A DNA stretch of 64,000 bases from JAAZBW01 sp035647855. GTDB lineage: Bacteria > Actinomycetota > Actinomycetes > Actinomycetales > Actinomycetaceae. Made by a program: the position numbers and the translations under genes. Position 1 is the first letter of the stretch, and each line of letters starts with the position of its first letter. Of this stretch, positions 23,057 through 32,770 are shown piece by piece. The stretch covers positions 1 through 64,000 of the forward strand of contig DASRMP010000069.1 of assembly GCA_035647855.1 (NCBI GenBank). The letters are read 5' to 3'. Under the pieces are notes generated by a model that was not told where the DNA came from, did not search any database, and worked only from the letters and a program-made list of their open reading frames with translations.

Positions 23057-24765
23057 AGCACTCCCTCCGGAATGTCCAGGTCGACGACGTCCTGGGCAGC
23101 CCGCGCCACCGCATCTCCGGGCGACGGAACCCGCGTCCGTGCGGCGGCGGAGGTGGCGGTCACGGAGAGCTCGTCGTCGGGGTTGGCGGGGCGCAGCAGC
23201 TTGATGTTTGCAACTCGGCCACTGCGGCGCCCGGTGATGCGGGACCACTGATCAGGGTCGGTCGAGCCGCGCAGTTCCTCGCTCTCGCGGAGTTCGTCCT
23301 CTAGCGCCTGGACGACATGCCGCGTGGAGATCCCGCGCGTGCCGGTCGCGAGGAGGTCCTTGATGGCCGCCGTCTTGGCGCGGTCCACGACGTTCGCGAT
23401 GAGCGCCCCGGACGCGAAGTCCTTCACGTGCAGCGTCTCGACGCTGCCGTCCGCGTACGTGACCTCGAGGTAGCGCGTGTCCTCGTTCACGGCGTACAGC
23501 CGCGTCACCGCCTCGTCGATCATCGCGGTTACGGCAGCCTGCGCATCGCCGTTGCGAGCAGCGAGTTCGTCCGGGTTGATCGGGAGGTCCGGGGTGAGGT
23601 ACTTGGAGAAGATCTCGCGCGCGCCCTCGGCGTCGGGGCGATCGATGCGGATCTTCAGATCGAGCCGCCCGGGACGGAGGATCGCGGGATCGATCATGTC
23701 CTCACGGTTGGAGGCACCGATCACCACCACGTTGTCCAGCTTCTCGATGCCGTCGATCTCGGCGAGGAGTTGCGGCACGATCGTCGTCTCGACGTCGGAG
23801 GAAATGCCCGCGCCGCGGATGCGGAACAACGATTCCATCTCGTCGAAGAAGACGACGACGGGCACGCCCGCGCGTGCGCGCTCCCGGGCGCGCGAGAAGA
23901 TGACACGGATCTGACGCTCCGTCTCGCCGACGAACTTGTTGAGCAGTTCGGGGCCCTTGATGTTGATGAAGTAGCTCGTGCCGTCCTCGCCGCCGACCGT
24001 CCGAGAGAGTGAGGTCGCCACGGCCCGGGCGATCAGCGTCTTGCCCGTCCCGGGCGGGCCGTAGAGCAGGACGCCCTTCGGCGGACGCAGGCCGTGTTCC
24101 CGGAAGAGCTCCGGATGAACGAAAGGCAACTCGATGGCGTCGCGGATCTGCTGGATCTGCTTGTCGAGCCCGCCGATATCGGTGTACTCGGTGTCCGGCT
24201 CCTCCTCGAGAATCAGGTCCTCGATCTCGCTGCGCTCAACGGGTCCGATGGCGAATCCCGCACGCACGTCGACGACGACGGCGTCCCCCACCCGCAGCGG
24301 CACGCCCAGGAGTGGGCCGGCAAGGCGAAGAACGCGCTCGTCGTCGGCGCGGAGGGCCACGATGACGCGGTCGCCGTCAAGCGTCTCGCGGACGACGGCG
24401 ACCTCCCCCACCTGCTCGTACCCGGACGGCCCGACCACCGCGAGCTGATCGTTGAGACGGACCTCCTGACCGGGACGGAGAGCGCCGAGCGGCAGGGTCG
24501 CGGCGACGGGAAGGCGCATCTTGCGCCCCGAGACGAACACGTCCGCCTCGCGCTGGTCCCAATGGGGGGCGAGGAACGTGCCGTACGACCCCGGGGCGCG
24601 CATGACCTGGTCGAGCTGCCCCTGGAGTTCGAGGATCCGCTGCCGCGCGTTCGTGAGGGCGTCCGCCAGGCGGTCGTTCTTGGCGGCCAGCGAGATCGCC
24701 TGCTGCTCGAGTTCCTGCGTGCGGCCCGGCCGTTCCTCGGTCACGCGATCCTCCTTGTGGGACAA
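23053..24765 (-). CDS. mpa: Proteasome-associated AAA+ ATPase (Mpa/ARC)
   Basis: A 570-residue hexameric unfoldase that binds Pup through an N-terminal coiled coil (about residues 12-55), followed by two OB-like domains (about 60-190) and one AAA+ module with Walker [13 protein letters not shown] and Walker [12 protein letters not shown]. In proteasome-bearing species the protein ends in a GQYL-type tail that docks on the 20S core. Here the last residues are DLDIPEGVL and no such tail is present. It begins the mpa-dop-pup-pafA operon, 7 bp after trmI. Confidence 0.95.
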   Translation of the reverse strand: MSHKEDRVTEERPGRTQELEQQAISLAAKNDRLADALTNARQRILELQGQLDQVMRAPGSYGTFLAPHWDQREADVFVSGRKMRLPVAATLPLGALRPGQEVRLNDQLAVVGPSGYEQVGEVAVVRETLDGDRVIVALRADDERVLRLAGPLLGVPLRVGDAVVVDVRAGFAIGPVERSEIEDLILEEEPDTEYTDIGGLDKQIQQIRDAIELPFVHPELFREHGLRPPKGVLLYGPPGTGKTLIARAVATSLSRTVGGEDGTSYFINIKGPELLNKFVGETERQIRVIFSRARERARAGVPVVVFFDEMESLFRIRGAGISSDVETTIVPQLLAEIDGIEKLDNVVVIGASNREDMIDPAILRPGRLDLKIRIDRPDAEGAREIFSKYLTPDLPINPDELAARNGDAQAAVTAMIDEAVTRLYAVNEDTRYLEVTYADGSVETLHVKDFASGALIANVVDRAKTAAIKDLLATGTRGISTRHVVQALEDELRESEELRGSTDPDQWSRITGRRSGRVANIKLLRPANPDDELSVTATSAAARTRVPSPGDAVARAAQDVVDLDIPEGVL

Positions 24766-24772
24766 GTGGATC

Positions 24773-25861
24773 CTATTCTCCCACGGGCGGGCCAGGGGTC
24801 CCCTCGGCCCGGGTCGCCTCGTCGTGGGCGGCGCGGCGCCTGAGATCTCTCACCACACGCTTCACTTTCCGGTCCGACGTCGTCCGCTCGCCGAGGTCCT
24901 GCGCGGTCCACTCCGGCGCCGGTTCCGATCCCGGGTCCTCCGCCGAACTCACGCCGGGCAGCCCCGCCACCCCTTCCTCGCTGTACGCGCCGGGCGCGGG
25001 CCGGCGGGCCCGGTCGGGCGGGACGGTTCCCGGTGACAGCAGGCGGGCGGAGACAAGGAAGCCGGTGTGCGCGACCATCCGGTGATCGGGCCGCACGGCG
25101 AGGCCTTCGAGGTGCCAGGTGCGGACCATCGACTCCCAGGCCTGCGGTTCCGTGAACCTCTCCGAGGCCCGGAGGTCCTCCACGTAGCGGGACATCTGCG
25201 TCGCGGTCGCGACGTAGGCCAGCAGGACGCCTCCCGGGACGAGGCACTGCTCCGCGACAGCGATGTTCTCCCACGGTGCGAGCATGTCGAGAACCATGCG
25301 GTCCACGCCGCCGTCGACGTCGAGCGTGGGAAGCACGTCCGCCAGATCGCCGATATGCACCTCCCACGCGGGGTGCCGGCCACCGAACCATGCGTCAACG
25401 TTGGCCTTCGCGATTCCGGCGAAGTCCTCCCGGCGCTCCACCGAGATCAGGCGGCCTCGCGGTCCAATGGCACCGAGCAGGCTCATCGCGAGTCCGCCGG
25501 AACCCACGCCGGCCTCCGCCACGACGGCGCCGTCGAAGATGTCGCCCATCTGGACGATCTGGCCGGAGTCCTTCGGGTAGACGATCGTGGCGCCGCGCGG
25601 CATGCCGAGCACATAGTCGGAGAGAAGTGGGCGCAGCACGAGGAATTCGCGACCGATCGCGGTCGTGACCACCGACCCGTCGGGATGCCCTATGACGTCG
25701 TCGTGCGCGAGCGCGCCGAAGTGTGTGTGGAAGGCCTCCCCGGCTCGGAGCTGGATCGTGCGCATCCGGCCTTTGTGGTCCGTGAGTTGCACGCGCTCGC
25801 CGTCGCGGAGCGGGCCGCGGCGGGCGGCGGGTCCCCAGAGCTGGTCACTGTCGCTGGTCAC
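24773..25861 (-). CDS. trmI: tRNA (adenine-58-N1)-methyltransferase
   Basis: A 362-residue SAM-dependent enzyme that methylates A58 in the T loop of tRNAs. The N-terminal beta domain ([17 protein letters not shown]) precedes the Rossmann fold with [15 protein letters not shown] as SAM motif I and [13 protein letters not shown] as the catalytic region. It carries a C-terminal extension of about 80 residues (after RLLSPGTV) that is charged and low in complexity, longer than in most bacterial TrmI. It starts with GTG at 25861. It lies next to mpa and the RecB-like nuclease as in mycobacteria. Confidence 0.93.
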   Translation of the reverse strand: MTSDSDQLWGPAARRGPLRDGERVQLTDHKGRMRTIQLRAGEAFHTHFGALAHDDVIGHPDGSVVTTAIGREFLVLRPLLSDYVLGMPRGATIVYPKDSGQIVQMGDIFDGAVVAEAGVGSGGLAMSLLGAIGPRGRLISVERREDFAGIAKANVDAWFGGRHPAWEVHIGDLADVLPTLDVDGGVDRMVLDMLAPWENIAVAEQCLVPGGVLLAYVATATQMSRYVEDLRASERFTEPQAWESMVRTWHLEGLAVRPDHRMVAHTGFLVSARLLSPGTVPPDRARRPAPGAYSEEGVAGLPGVSSAEDPGSEPAPEWTAQDLGERTTSDRKVKRVVRDLRRRAAHDEATRAEGTPGPPVGE

Positions 25862-25957
25862 GATCGCCCAGCCTACCGGGCGGGCGGTGAGCGACGCCGA
25901 CGTCGGTGCGTGAGCGACACCTGAGGGCGGCCATCAGCGCCGCCGGCCCGTGGGGCG

Positions 25958-27061
25958 TCAGCGCCGCCGGCTCGCCGACCGCCTCGATTCGAAATGACGC
26001 GCGAGGTCCGCGACGCGCCCGATCCAGGCCCTCCCCTCGCTCACGAGCACGACGACGTCGCTGTGCGGCGCGGCCGCCCCGAGCGCCCCGGCGGCCTCGG
26101 AACCCTTCGCAGCGGTCAGGACTGCCGACGGATGCAGCACTCTCCCGACGGCGTGCGCCGGCAGCGACGGGTCCGGGACTGCTGCAAGGTCATCCGGCAT
26201 GGCGATGGCCACGACACGGCCGCCGTCGTGAAGGACAGCGCCGCGCGACGGAACGTGGGAGACCGGAGCCGTGGCCGGCACGATTGCGACCTCAGTCATG
26301 ACGGAGCGGAGGTCGAGATCCGCGACGGAGAGCCTGGCGCGGGCCACGCGCAGCGAGTTCTGTGCGCCGCTCCAGAGGAAGAAGGCGATGATAAGGAGCC
26401 AGAAACCGTTGCCGGCCAGGGCGCCTCCTCCAATGACGAGCTCGTAGAGGGCCAGGACTCCGACCGCTCCGGCGAGGAGGACACCGGCCCATGAGGCGAC
26501 GAGCATGCCGCGGTCCCGGTTCCCCGTGATCTTCCACGCCAGCGCGTGGACGAGGTGCCCGCCATCCATCGGGAGGCCGGGGGCGAGGTTGAAGAGGCCC
26601 ATGAGCACGTTGACTACTGCGATCGGCCACAAGTACGGGACTATCTCCTGCGCCGCACGGGGATTGGTGCTCGTGAGAAGCACCGAAAGCAGCCAGATGA
26701 GGGCGCTGAGGGCGAGGTTCGAGACCGGACCCGCGACCGCGATGAGCGCCATCGTTCCCGGGCCGCGCTCGGGGCCGCGGAACGCGGTGTATCCGCCCCA
26801 CAGCGTGAGCGTGTAGGAGCGCGGCGGGCGTTTGAGCGCATGCCCGGCGATCCCGTGGCTCACTTCGTGGACGAGGACCGAGAGAAACAGGCCGAATGTT
26901 GCGACAGCGGCCAGGCCGAGCGCCCGGCCGACGGGCAGCCCGTCCCGTGTGAGGGACGAGAAGTAGACGCTCACCAGAAGCAGGACCCCGATGGGCCAGG
27001 ACCTGTCCAGGTAGAGCGGCGTCCGGCCGATCCGTCCGATACGCCACGCTCGTCGCTCCAT
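25958..27061 (-). CDS. Site-2 protease family membrane metalloprotease
   Basis: A 367-residue integral membrane zinc protease of the M50/S2P family. The first zinc motif is HEVSHGIAGH in a membrane helix and the second is NLAPGLPMDGGHL. About six hydrophobic helices span roughly residues 20-240. The C-terminal 110 residues (from LRSVMTEVAIV) sit where CBS pairs are found in relatives and look like a degenerate CBS region. I start it at ATG 27061 (MERRAWRIG); the upstream in-frame codons lack similarity. Substrates unknown; related proteases cut anti-sigma factors or regulators. Confidence 0.88.
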   Translation of the reverse strand: MERRAWRIGRIGRTPLYLDRSWPIGVLLLVSVYFSSLTRDGLPVGRALGLAAVATFGLFLSVLVHEVSHGIAGHALKRPPRSYTLTLWGGYTAFRGPERGPGTMALIAVAGPVSNLALSALIWLLSVLLTSTNPRAAQEIVPYLWPIAVVNVLMGLFNLAPGLPMDGGHLVHALAWKITGNRDRGMLVASWAGVLLAGAVGVLALYELVIGGGALAGNGFWLLIIAFFLWSGAQNSLRVARARLSVADLDLRSVMTEVAIVPATAPVSHVPSRGAVLHDGGRVVAIAMPDDLAAVPDPSLPAHAVGRVLHPSAVLTAAKGSEAAGALGAAAPHSDVVVLVSEGRAWIGRVADLARHFESRRSASRRR

Positions 27062-27149
27062 GGTGGCAACGTTACGGGTTGTCGGCCGCGCGATCACTTG
27101 GTGCTCGCGCTCTGACGTTGTTGTCGGTGCGACCGGTTACGGTGCAGGT

Positions 27150-28046
27150 ATGAAACGAGCCGCCGTCTCCGCGTCCCGGGCGAAGGACTTCCTGCAGTGC
27201 CCTCTGATGTTCCGGTTCCGCGCGATCGACCGGATTCCCGAGCCTCCCAGCCAGGCTGCAGTGAAGGGATCCCTCGTCCACTCGGTGCTTGAGCGGCTCT
27301 ACGATCTGCCGGCGGTGGAACGGACGGAAGAGGTTGCGGAGCGCCTGGTGGATCCGCAGTGGGCGTCGCTGCTCTCTCGGGATCCGGAGTGCCTGAAAAT
27401 GTTCGATTCGGAGCCGGAGCTGTCCGCCTGGATGGGAGAGGCCCGGGCCCTCGTGCGCGCCTATTTCCGGCTGGAGAACCCGCGGCGGCTCGAGCCGGCC
27501 GCGCGGGAGCGCTTCGTGGAGGTCGAGATCTCGGATGGGGTCCTGCTCCGCGGCTACGTGGACAGGATCGATGTCGCGCCGAATGGCGCCACCCGCGTGG
27601 TCGACTACAAGACTGGGAAGGCCCCCAACCCGCGTTTCGCGAACGAGGCGCTGTTCCAGATGCGGTTCTACGCGCTGCTGCTCTGGAGGCTCGATGGAGT
27701 CAGGCCCTCCCGCCTGCAGCTCATCTATCTCGGCAATGGCCAGACGATCACGCTCGATCCCACTGCGGAGGAACTCATCGATTTCGAACAGCAGGTGCTC
27801 GAGATCTGGAACCGCATCGAGACGGCGGCCCGCTCGGGCACCTTCGAGGCGCGGCGGACGCCGCTGTGTCCCTGGTGCTCGTTCCAGGCCCTGTGCCCGC
27901 TGTTCGGCGGCACTCCCCCGCCACTTCCCGAGGAGGGCGTGGAGCAGCTGCTCACGGCGCGCCGCGGGACGTCACAGGAAGCGGACGTCAGCGGGCCGTG
28001 GCCGCCTGATACTCGGCATGCGCCGCACGGAGATCGGCGAGCCTGA
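27150..28046 (+). CDS. RecB-like PD-(D/E)XK nuclease with Fe-S cysteines
   Basis: A 298-residue nuclease of the RecB/Cas4-like family. Motifs are GSLVHSVLERLY (His), RGYVDRIDVAP (Asp) and RVVDYKTGKAP (D-x-K). One cysteine near the N-terminus (DFLQCPLMF) and three at the C-terminus (CPWCSFQALC) match the four ligands of the [4Fe-4S] cluster in AddB/Cas4-type nucleases. It starts at ATG 27150. It stands alone beside trmI in mycobacteria too, without cas genes, so a role in DNA repair rather than CRISPR is likely. Its 3' end overlaps the convergent HAD gene by 59 bp. Confidence 0.88.
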   Translation: MKRAAVSASRAKDFLQCPLMFRFRAIDRIPEPPSQAAVKGSLVHSVLERLYDLPAVERTEEVAERLVDPQWASLLSRDPECLKMFDSEPELSAWMGEARALVRAYFRLENPRRLEPAARERFVEVEISDGVLLRGYVDRIDVAPNGATRVVDYKTGKAPNPRFANEALFQMRFYALLLWRLDGVRPSRLQLIYLGNGQTITLDPTAEELIDFEQQVLEIWNRIETAARSGTFEARRTPLCPWCSFQALCPLFGGTPPPLPEEGVEQLLTARRGTSQEADVSGPWPPDTRHAPHGDRRA

Positions 28047-28665
28047 CACCGGCGAGTGTCTCCCAACGGAGCAGCCCGGGAAGATCCGGAACCGCACCCA
28101 CCCCCGGAATCACCAGCGGGGTCACCCCCGCGGCAAGGATGGCAGCCGCGCCCGCGGCCGAGTCCTCGATCCCCAGGCACTGTGCAGGGGCGAGCGAGAG
28201 ATCGGCCGCAGCTGCGAGGAAGATATCCGGCGCGGGCTTGCTGCGTGGCACCGAATCACCGGTCCGGATGGTGGAGAAGGCTCCCCGGGGCGTGGCCGAG
28301 ACCGCGGCCTGGACGTAGGCGCCGAAACTCATGGTGACGAGCGCCTGCGGCAGCCCCTCCGCGTGAATCTCCTCGAGCAGTTCGAGAGCCCCGGGCCTGT
28401 ACGGCAGCCCGTCCTCAAGAACTCGCTGTTCCATCCGCGTGAACAGCTCGGACGTGATCTCTTCCACACTGAGCGGCACGCCCTTGTCCCGCATTATCCT
28501 CGCGGTGACCGGCACAGACTTCCCGATGCTGGCGGCGGCGTCGTCGAGGGTCCACCGCCCACCGTACTCGGCGACCAGCTCGGTCTCCGTCCGCATCCAG
28601 TACGGCTCCGAGTCGATGAGGGTGCCGTCGAGGTCCCAGAGAACGGCGGCGAGAGAGTGATTCAC
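27988..28665 (-). CDS. HAD-superfamily phosphatase (beta-phosphoglucomutase-like)
   Basis: A 225-residue HAD hydrolase with nucleophile motif LWDLDGTLIDSEP, motif III SKPAPDIF and motif IV CLGIEDSAAG. A helical C1 cap lies between residues 20 and 90. Members dephosphorylate sugar phosphates or nucleotides; the substrate is not predictable. I use GTG 28665 (VNHSLAAVL), which leaves 33 bp to the divergent PAC2 gene. Its last 59 bp overlap the 3' end of the RecB-like gene on the other strand. Confidence 0.88.
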   Translation of the reverse strand: MNHSLAAVLWDLDGTLIDSEPYWMRTETELVAEYGGRWTLDDAAASIGKSVPVTARIMRDKGVPLSVEEITSELFTRMEQRVLEDGLPYRPGALELLEEIHAEGLPQALVTMSFGAYVQAAVSATPRGAFSTIRTGDSVPRSKPAPDIFLAAAADLSLAPAQCLGIEDSAAGAAAILAAGVTPLVIPGVGAVPDLPGLLRWETLAGVRLADLRAAHAEYQAATAR

Positions 28666-28698
28666 GACTTCAAGGCTATCCCGACGTACTCTGGTGCA

Positions 28699-29541
28699 AT
28701 GAGTGGACACCGATCCGAGCCACCGGCAGTGCTGGTCATCGCGTTCGAGGGCTGGAACGACGCCGGAAGTGCCGCCACGGCCGCCGTCGAGATCCTGACC
28801 ACCGAATGGGACGCAGATCTGGTGCTGAGCGTGGACGGCGAGGACTACTACGATCTGCAAGTCAACCGCCCTGTCGTCTCCCGCGATGAGGAGGGAAACA
28901 GGACCATCTCGTGGCCCGGAACGGACGTGTATTCGGGCACTCTGCCATCGGGACGCACGGTCGTTCTCATGCACTCGATCGAGCCGTCCCTGCGCTGGGG
29001 CACCTTCGTGGCCGAACTCCTCGAGATTGCGGGCGCCTACGAGGTGGGCGAGGTCTACTCCCTCGGTGCGCTGCTCGCCGACGTGCCGCACAGCCGGCCG
29101 CTCCCGACCAATGCCACGTCGACCTCGGCGCGGGTCCGCCGGGCGCTCGGCCTGCGCGAGTCCGACTACGAGGGCCCGACCGGTATCGTCGGCGTCTTCG
29201 ACGCCGCTGCCGCCGAGAGCGGCCTTCAGTCCGTCTCGCTCTGGGTCTCGGTGCCCCACTATGTCGCGGACATGCCGAGTCCGAAGGCCACGCTGTCACT
29301 GATCGAGGCGCTGGCGTCGCTTCTCGACGAGCCGGTGAATCTCCCCGAACTGGTGGAGGAGGCGCGGAACTGGGAATCGACCGTGACCGACCTCGCCTCG
29401 GAGAGTCCGGAGATCACCGGATACGTCGCGCAGCTGGAGTCGAACCGTGACGTCGCCGAGTCCCCCTTCGCCACCGGCGATGCGATCGCCGCCGAGTTCG
29501 AGCGGTACCTGCGCCGCCAAGGCGGCGGCGGCGCTAGCTGA
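28699..29541 (+). CDS. PAC2 family protein
   Basis: A 280-residue protein of the PAC2 (proteasome assembly chaperone 2-like) family. The start PPAVLVIAFEGWNDAGSAA and the segment GEVYSLGALLADVPHSRP are typical of actinobacterial members. I chose ATG 28699 because conserved sequence begins right after it. The family is named for eukaryotic proteasome chaperones but in bacteria occurs without the proteasome, as apparently here. Function unknown. Its end overlaps mshC (convergent) by 8 bp. Confidence 0.85.
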   Translation: MSGHRSEPPAVLVIAFEGWNDAGSAATAAVEILTTEWDADLVLSVDGEDYYDLQVNRPVVSRDEEGNRTISWPGTDVYSGTLPSGRTVVLMHSIEPSLRWGTFVAELLEIAGAYEVGEVYSLGALLADVPHSRPLPTNATSTSARVRRALGLRESDYEGPTGIVGVFDAAAAESGLQSVSLWVSVPHYVADMPSPKATLSLIEALASLLDEPVNLPELVEEARNWESTVTDLASESPEITGYVAQLESNRDVAESPFATGDAIAAEFERYLRRQGGGGAS

Positions 29542-30772
29542 GGTCGACTCCGAGGAACGCGTCGATCGCGGCGACGGCGGCCGTGTCCAGTTCCGCGGAC
29601 CCCTGGTCCGTGGCGCCCGTGGAGTCCACGTGGTGATGCCAGCCTGAAAGGCGTTGCGCTGCCCACTGATCGACGAGGGCGATCACGCCGGGCACGTCGA
29701 GCTCGTCGGCGAGCCGCGCGGCGATCTCCGCGGCCAGGCCCTGGGAGTCACCCGGTCGGCGCGCGGCGGCGCGCCATCGGGCGAGGCGCTCCTCGGCGTC
29801 GTCGAGCAATCCTGCGCGCCATTCGAGGTCGTCCGCCCATGGCAGCGAGGCGAGCGCGAGGCGGATCGCTGCTGGTTCGTGGTCGCGGCGGAGGCGGGAG
29901 ACGAACAGGAGGTTGCCGAGCGACTTGCTCATCTTCTCCCCGTCATGGGCGAGCATGCCGGCGTGCATGAAGAGGTGGGAGTCTCCGTGGCCGAGCATGC
30001 GAAGATGCGAGGCCGACATCGGATGGTGAGGGAATGCCAGATCGTTTCCACCGCCCGTGATGGTGGGCGCGCCGCCGAGGAAATGCTCGGCGATTGCGGA
30101 GCATTCGACGTGCCAGCCGGGCCGACCCCTCGGCAGGGACTCCTCTTCCCACCAGGGTTCGCCCTCCCGCGCGGACCTCCAGAGCAGCGGATCGAGCGGA
30201 TCCCGCTTCCCGGGGCGACCCGGGTCTCCGCCGCGTTCCGCGAACAACGCAAGTGCCGACTGGTCGTCGAGACCGGTTTCGAAGCGGGGGTCCGCGGCGA
30301 GATCGGCGTAGACGTCGTCGGGACCGTCCTGCCTCGGGACGTGATAGGCCGCGCCCGCTGCGCCGAGACGACGGACGGCGTCGCCGATGAGAGGGACCGT
30401 CTCCACCACGCCGACGAAGTGGTCCGGGGGCAGGATTCGGAGTGCCTGCATGTCCTCGCGGTAGAGATCGGTCTGGTGCGCGGCGAGGTCCGACCAGTGA
30501 ATCCCGTCACGTAAGGCACGTTCGAGTAGCGGATCGTCGATGTCGGTGACGTTCTGCACGCAGGCAATGTCCCGGCCCGTGGCGCGCAACAGGCGGAGCA
30601 AGTGGTCGAAGGCGAGATACGTGCGGGCGTGGCCGAGATGTGTCGTGTCATACGGCGTGACGCCGCATACGTACAGCGTGAGTGGGCCATCAGGGAGCGG
30701 CTCACCGCCCAGCCTGAGGTGGGCCTCGGGGCTGCCGATGTCAGGTCGTCCAGGATTCAACCAACTACGCAC
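29534..30772 (-). CDS. mshC: Cysteine--GlcN-inositol ligase (mycothiol synthesis)
   Basis: A 412-residue class I aminoacyl-tRNA-synthetase-like enzyme that joins cysteine to the amino group of GlcN-Ins in mycothiol synthesis. It has YVCGVTPYDTTHLGHARTY (HIGH-like), NVTDIDDPLLERA, the C-terminal GEKMSKSLGNL signature and the metal/cysteine pocket TGGGNDLAFPHH. The N-terminal MRSWLNPGRPDIG and the conserved CGVTPYD distinguish it from CysS. It starts with GTG at 30772. It is near uppP and PAC2 as in mycobacteria. Confidence 0.95.
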   Translation of the reverse strand: MRSWLNPGRPDIGSPEAHLRLGGEPLPDGPLTLYVCGVTPYDTTHLGHARTYLAFDHLLRLLRATGRDIACVQNVTDIDDPLLERALRDGIHWSDLAAHQTDLYREDMQALRILPPDHFVGVVETVPLIGDAVRRLGAAGAAYHVPRQDGPDDVYADLAADPRFETGLDDQSALALFAERGGDPGRPGKRDPLDPLLWRSAREGEPWWEEESLPRGRPGWHVECSAIAEHFLGGAPTITGGGNDLAFPHHPMSASHLRMLGHGDSHLFMHAGMLAHDGEKMSKSLGNLLFVSRLRRDHEPAAIRLALASLPWADDLEWRAGLLDDAEERLARWRAAARRPGDSQGLAAEIAARLADELDVPGVIALVDQWAAQRLSGWHHHVDSTGATDQGSAELDTAAVAAIDAFLGVDLS

Positions 30773-30894
30773 GCCCTACAGGGTACCTCCCCCGCTCGCG
30801 CTGCCCGGGAGCTGTACGCCGCGCCACGTGCGAGTCACCCGCTGCCTTGGCCGAAACGCCGGGCGGACTGCCCCACCGCGCCGGCCGCGCCACC

Positions 30895-31752
30895 TCAGAC
30901 GCCGACCGTCGGTGCCGCGGTGAGCGCGCCCACGGAGACGAGCACCACGATCGCGATCGCGAGCAGCACCCGGTAGACGACGAACGGCGCGTAGGAGCGC
31001 GTGGTGATGAGGCGCAGGAACCACAGAATCACGGCGTAGGCGACGACGAACGCGACCACCGTCGCAAGCAGGGTGTGAGACATCGGCACCGGAGACTCCC
31101 CCGTGAGCCCGTCCGTGAAGAGCTTGTAGAACCCGCTCCCGAGCACCGCCGGGATCGCGAGGAGGAACGAGTAGTCCGCCGCGGCCCTTCGCGTGTACCC
31201 CATGAGCAGTCCGGCCGTGATCGTCCCGCCCGAGCGGGAGACCCCCGGAATCAAAGCGAGTGATTGCGCGAATCCGAAGAGGATCGCATCACGGAGCGTC
31301 ATGGCCTCTAGGTTCTTCTCCTGGCGCGCGGTCATGTCCGCCGCGCCGAGGATGAGGCCGAAGATCGCGAGCATGGCGGCGACGACCAGCAGATTCCGGA
31401 ACACCGAGTCGATGGCGGTCTCGAGGAGGAGGCCGAGGACGACGATCGGGATCGAGCCGAAGATGACGTACCAGCCGAGACGCGCGTCGGGATCGTCCCG
31501 GGACACCGTGTTCTTCCACGGCCCGAACGGCAGCGCTCCGAACCACGCGCGCAGGATCGCGGCGATCTTCCGGCGGTAGATGAGGATCACCGCTGTTTCG
31601 GTGCCGATCTGGGTGATCGCGGTGAAGGCGGCACCCACATCGCCAATGCCGATCAGTTCCGACGTGATCCGCAAGTGCGCCGACGACGAGATCGGCAGGA
31701 ACTCCGTGAGCCCCTGGACCAGTCCGAGGATTGTTGCGTGCCACCACTCCAC
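30895..31752 (-). CDS. uppP: Undecaprenyl-diphosphate phosphatase
   Basis: A 285-residue BacA/UppP membrane enzyme that converts undecaprenyl pyrophosphate to the carrier monophosphate for peptidoglycan synthesis. The catalytic segment GLVQGLTEFLPISSSAHL is at the N-terminus and the second conserved segment (SLALIPGVSRSGGTI) is near the middle. About eight membrane helices are visible. I used GTG 31752 (VEWWHATILG). An alternative ATG at 31800 adds 16 residues and would overlap the divergent aldo/keto reductase gene. Confidence 0.95.
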   Translation of the reverse strand: MEWWHATILGLVQGLTEFLPISSSAHLRITSELIGIGDVGAAFTAITQIGTETAVILIYRRKIAAILRAWFGALPFGPWKNTVSRDDPDARLGWYVIFGSIPIVVLGLLLETAIDSVFRNLLVVAAMLAIFGLILGAADMTARQEKNLEAMTLRDAILFGFAQSLALIPGVSRSGGTITAGLLMGYTRRAAADYSFLLAIPAVLGSGFYKLFTDGLTGESPVPMSHTLLATVVAFVVAYAVILWFLRLITTRSYAPFVVYRVLLAIAIVVLVSVGALTAAPTVGV

Positions 31753-31798
31753 GAGGCGCAAGCGTATCGCCCCGCGGCGAACGGATACGGTTAGGTCC

Positions 31799-32770
31799 AT
31801 GGATCAGCGCGCCGTCGGAATCTCGGGTCTGCGCGTCTCGGAACTCGGGCTGGGCACGATGACCTGGGGACGGGACACAGACGCGGTGGACGCCGAGGCG
31901 ATGCTCTCTGACTTCCTGGATGCCGGTGGCACGTTCGTGGACACCGCGCCCGGTTACGGCGACGGCGCCGCAGAGGAGATCATCGGAAGCGCGATCGCCG
32001 GCGGCGTGCCGCGTGGTGAGCTCGTGATCGCGACCAAGGCGGGCGTGCGCGGACTCGGCGGGCGAGCGACTGTGGACGCATCGCGCGCCACTCTGCTCGA
32101 CTCCCTCGATGCCTCGCTTCGCCGTCTCGGGACGGACCACGTGGACCTCTTCCTCGTGCAGGCGCCCGATCCCGCGACCCCACTCGCCGAGACGGCTCAC
32201 GCGCTGCGACTCGCCGTCGAGACCGGCCGGACGCGGTACGTGGGTGTGTCGAACTTCCCAGGTTGGCTGTGCGCCCAGACGGCCGGCATCCTCGGCGACA
32301 TCGGCCTTACTGCTGTCGAGCACGAGTATTCGCTGCTGCAGCGCGGTGTCGAGCGGGAGGTGCTGCCGGCGGGCTCCGCAATCGGATTCGGACTGCTTGC
32401 GTGGTCACCGCTCGGCCGCGGCATCCTCACCGGCCGTTACCGGAACTCGACGCCCGCGGACTCGCGTGGCGCATCGCCACACCTCAGGCCGTTTGTTGAG
32501 CCCCTCCTCACGGAGAGGTCTTTCGGGATCGTCGAGGCGGTCGCCCGGGCGGCGCACGGTCTTGAGACGCAGCCGTTCGAGGTCGCGCTTGCATGGATCC
32601 GGCACCGACCGGGCCTTGCCTCGGCGATCGTCGGTCCGCGCACTCCCGCGCAACTGCGCGCGTTGCTCGCCTCGGAACTGGAGATCCCGTCCGTGATCCT
32701 CACCGCCCTCGACGACGTCTCGCGCCCCTGCATCGGGTATCCGGAACGTCCCCGGGAACAGGACGGCTGA
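31799..32770 (+). CDS. Aldo/keto reductase
   Basis: A 323-residue NADPH-dependent oxidoreductase of the AKR superfamily. Catalytic Asp and Tyr lie in FVDTAPGYGDGAAEEIIG, the Lys in LVIATKAG and the substrate-side motif in YVGVSNFPGW. The NADPH-binding end is SAIVGPRTPAQLRALL. Start ATG 31799. Physiological substrate unknown. It is divergent from uppP, a pairing common in actinobacteria. Confidence 0.9.
   Translation: MDQRAVGISGLRVSELGLGTMTWGRDTDAVDAEAMLSDFLDAGGTFVDTAPGYGDGAAEEIIGSAIAGGVPRGELVIATKAGVRGLGGRATVDASRATLLDSLDASLRRLGTDHVDLFLVQAPDPATPLAETAHALRLAVETGRTRYVGVSNFPGWLCAQTAGILGDIGLTAVEHEYSLLQRGVEREVLPAGSAIGFGLLAWSPLGRGILTGRYRNSTPADSRGASPHLRPFVEPLLTERSFGIVEAVARAAHGLETQPFEVALAWIRHRPGLASAIVGPRTPAQLRALLASELEIPSVILTALDDVSRPCIGYPERPREQDG

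Noticed and set aside
21335..23251. 638-codon open frame on the plus strand
   Set aside because: Antisense to pup and dop, which are certain.
29534..30772. Cysteinyl-tRNA synthetase
   Set aside because: The sequence has the HIGH and KMSKS elements of CysS, but the CGVTPYDTTHLGH start and short C-terminus without the anticodon-binding domain identify MshC.
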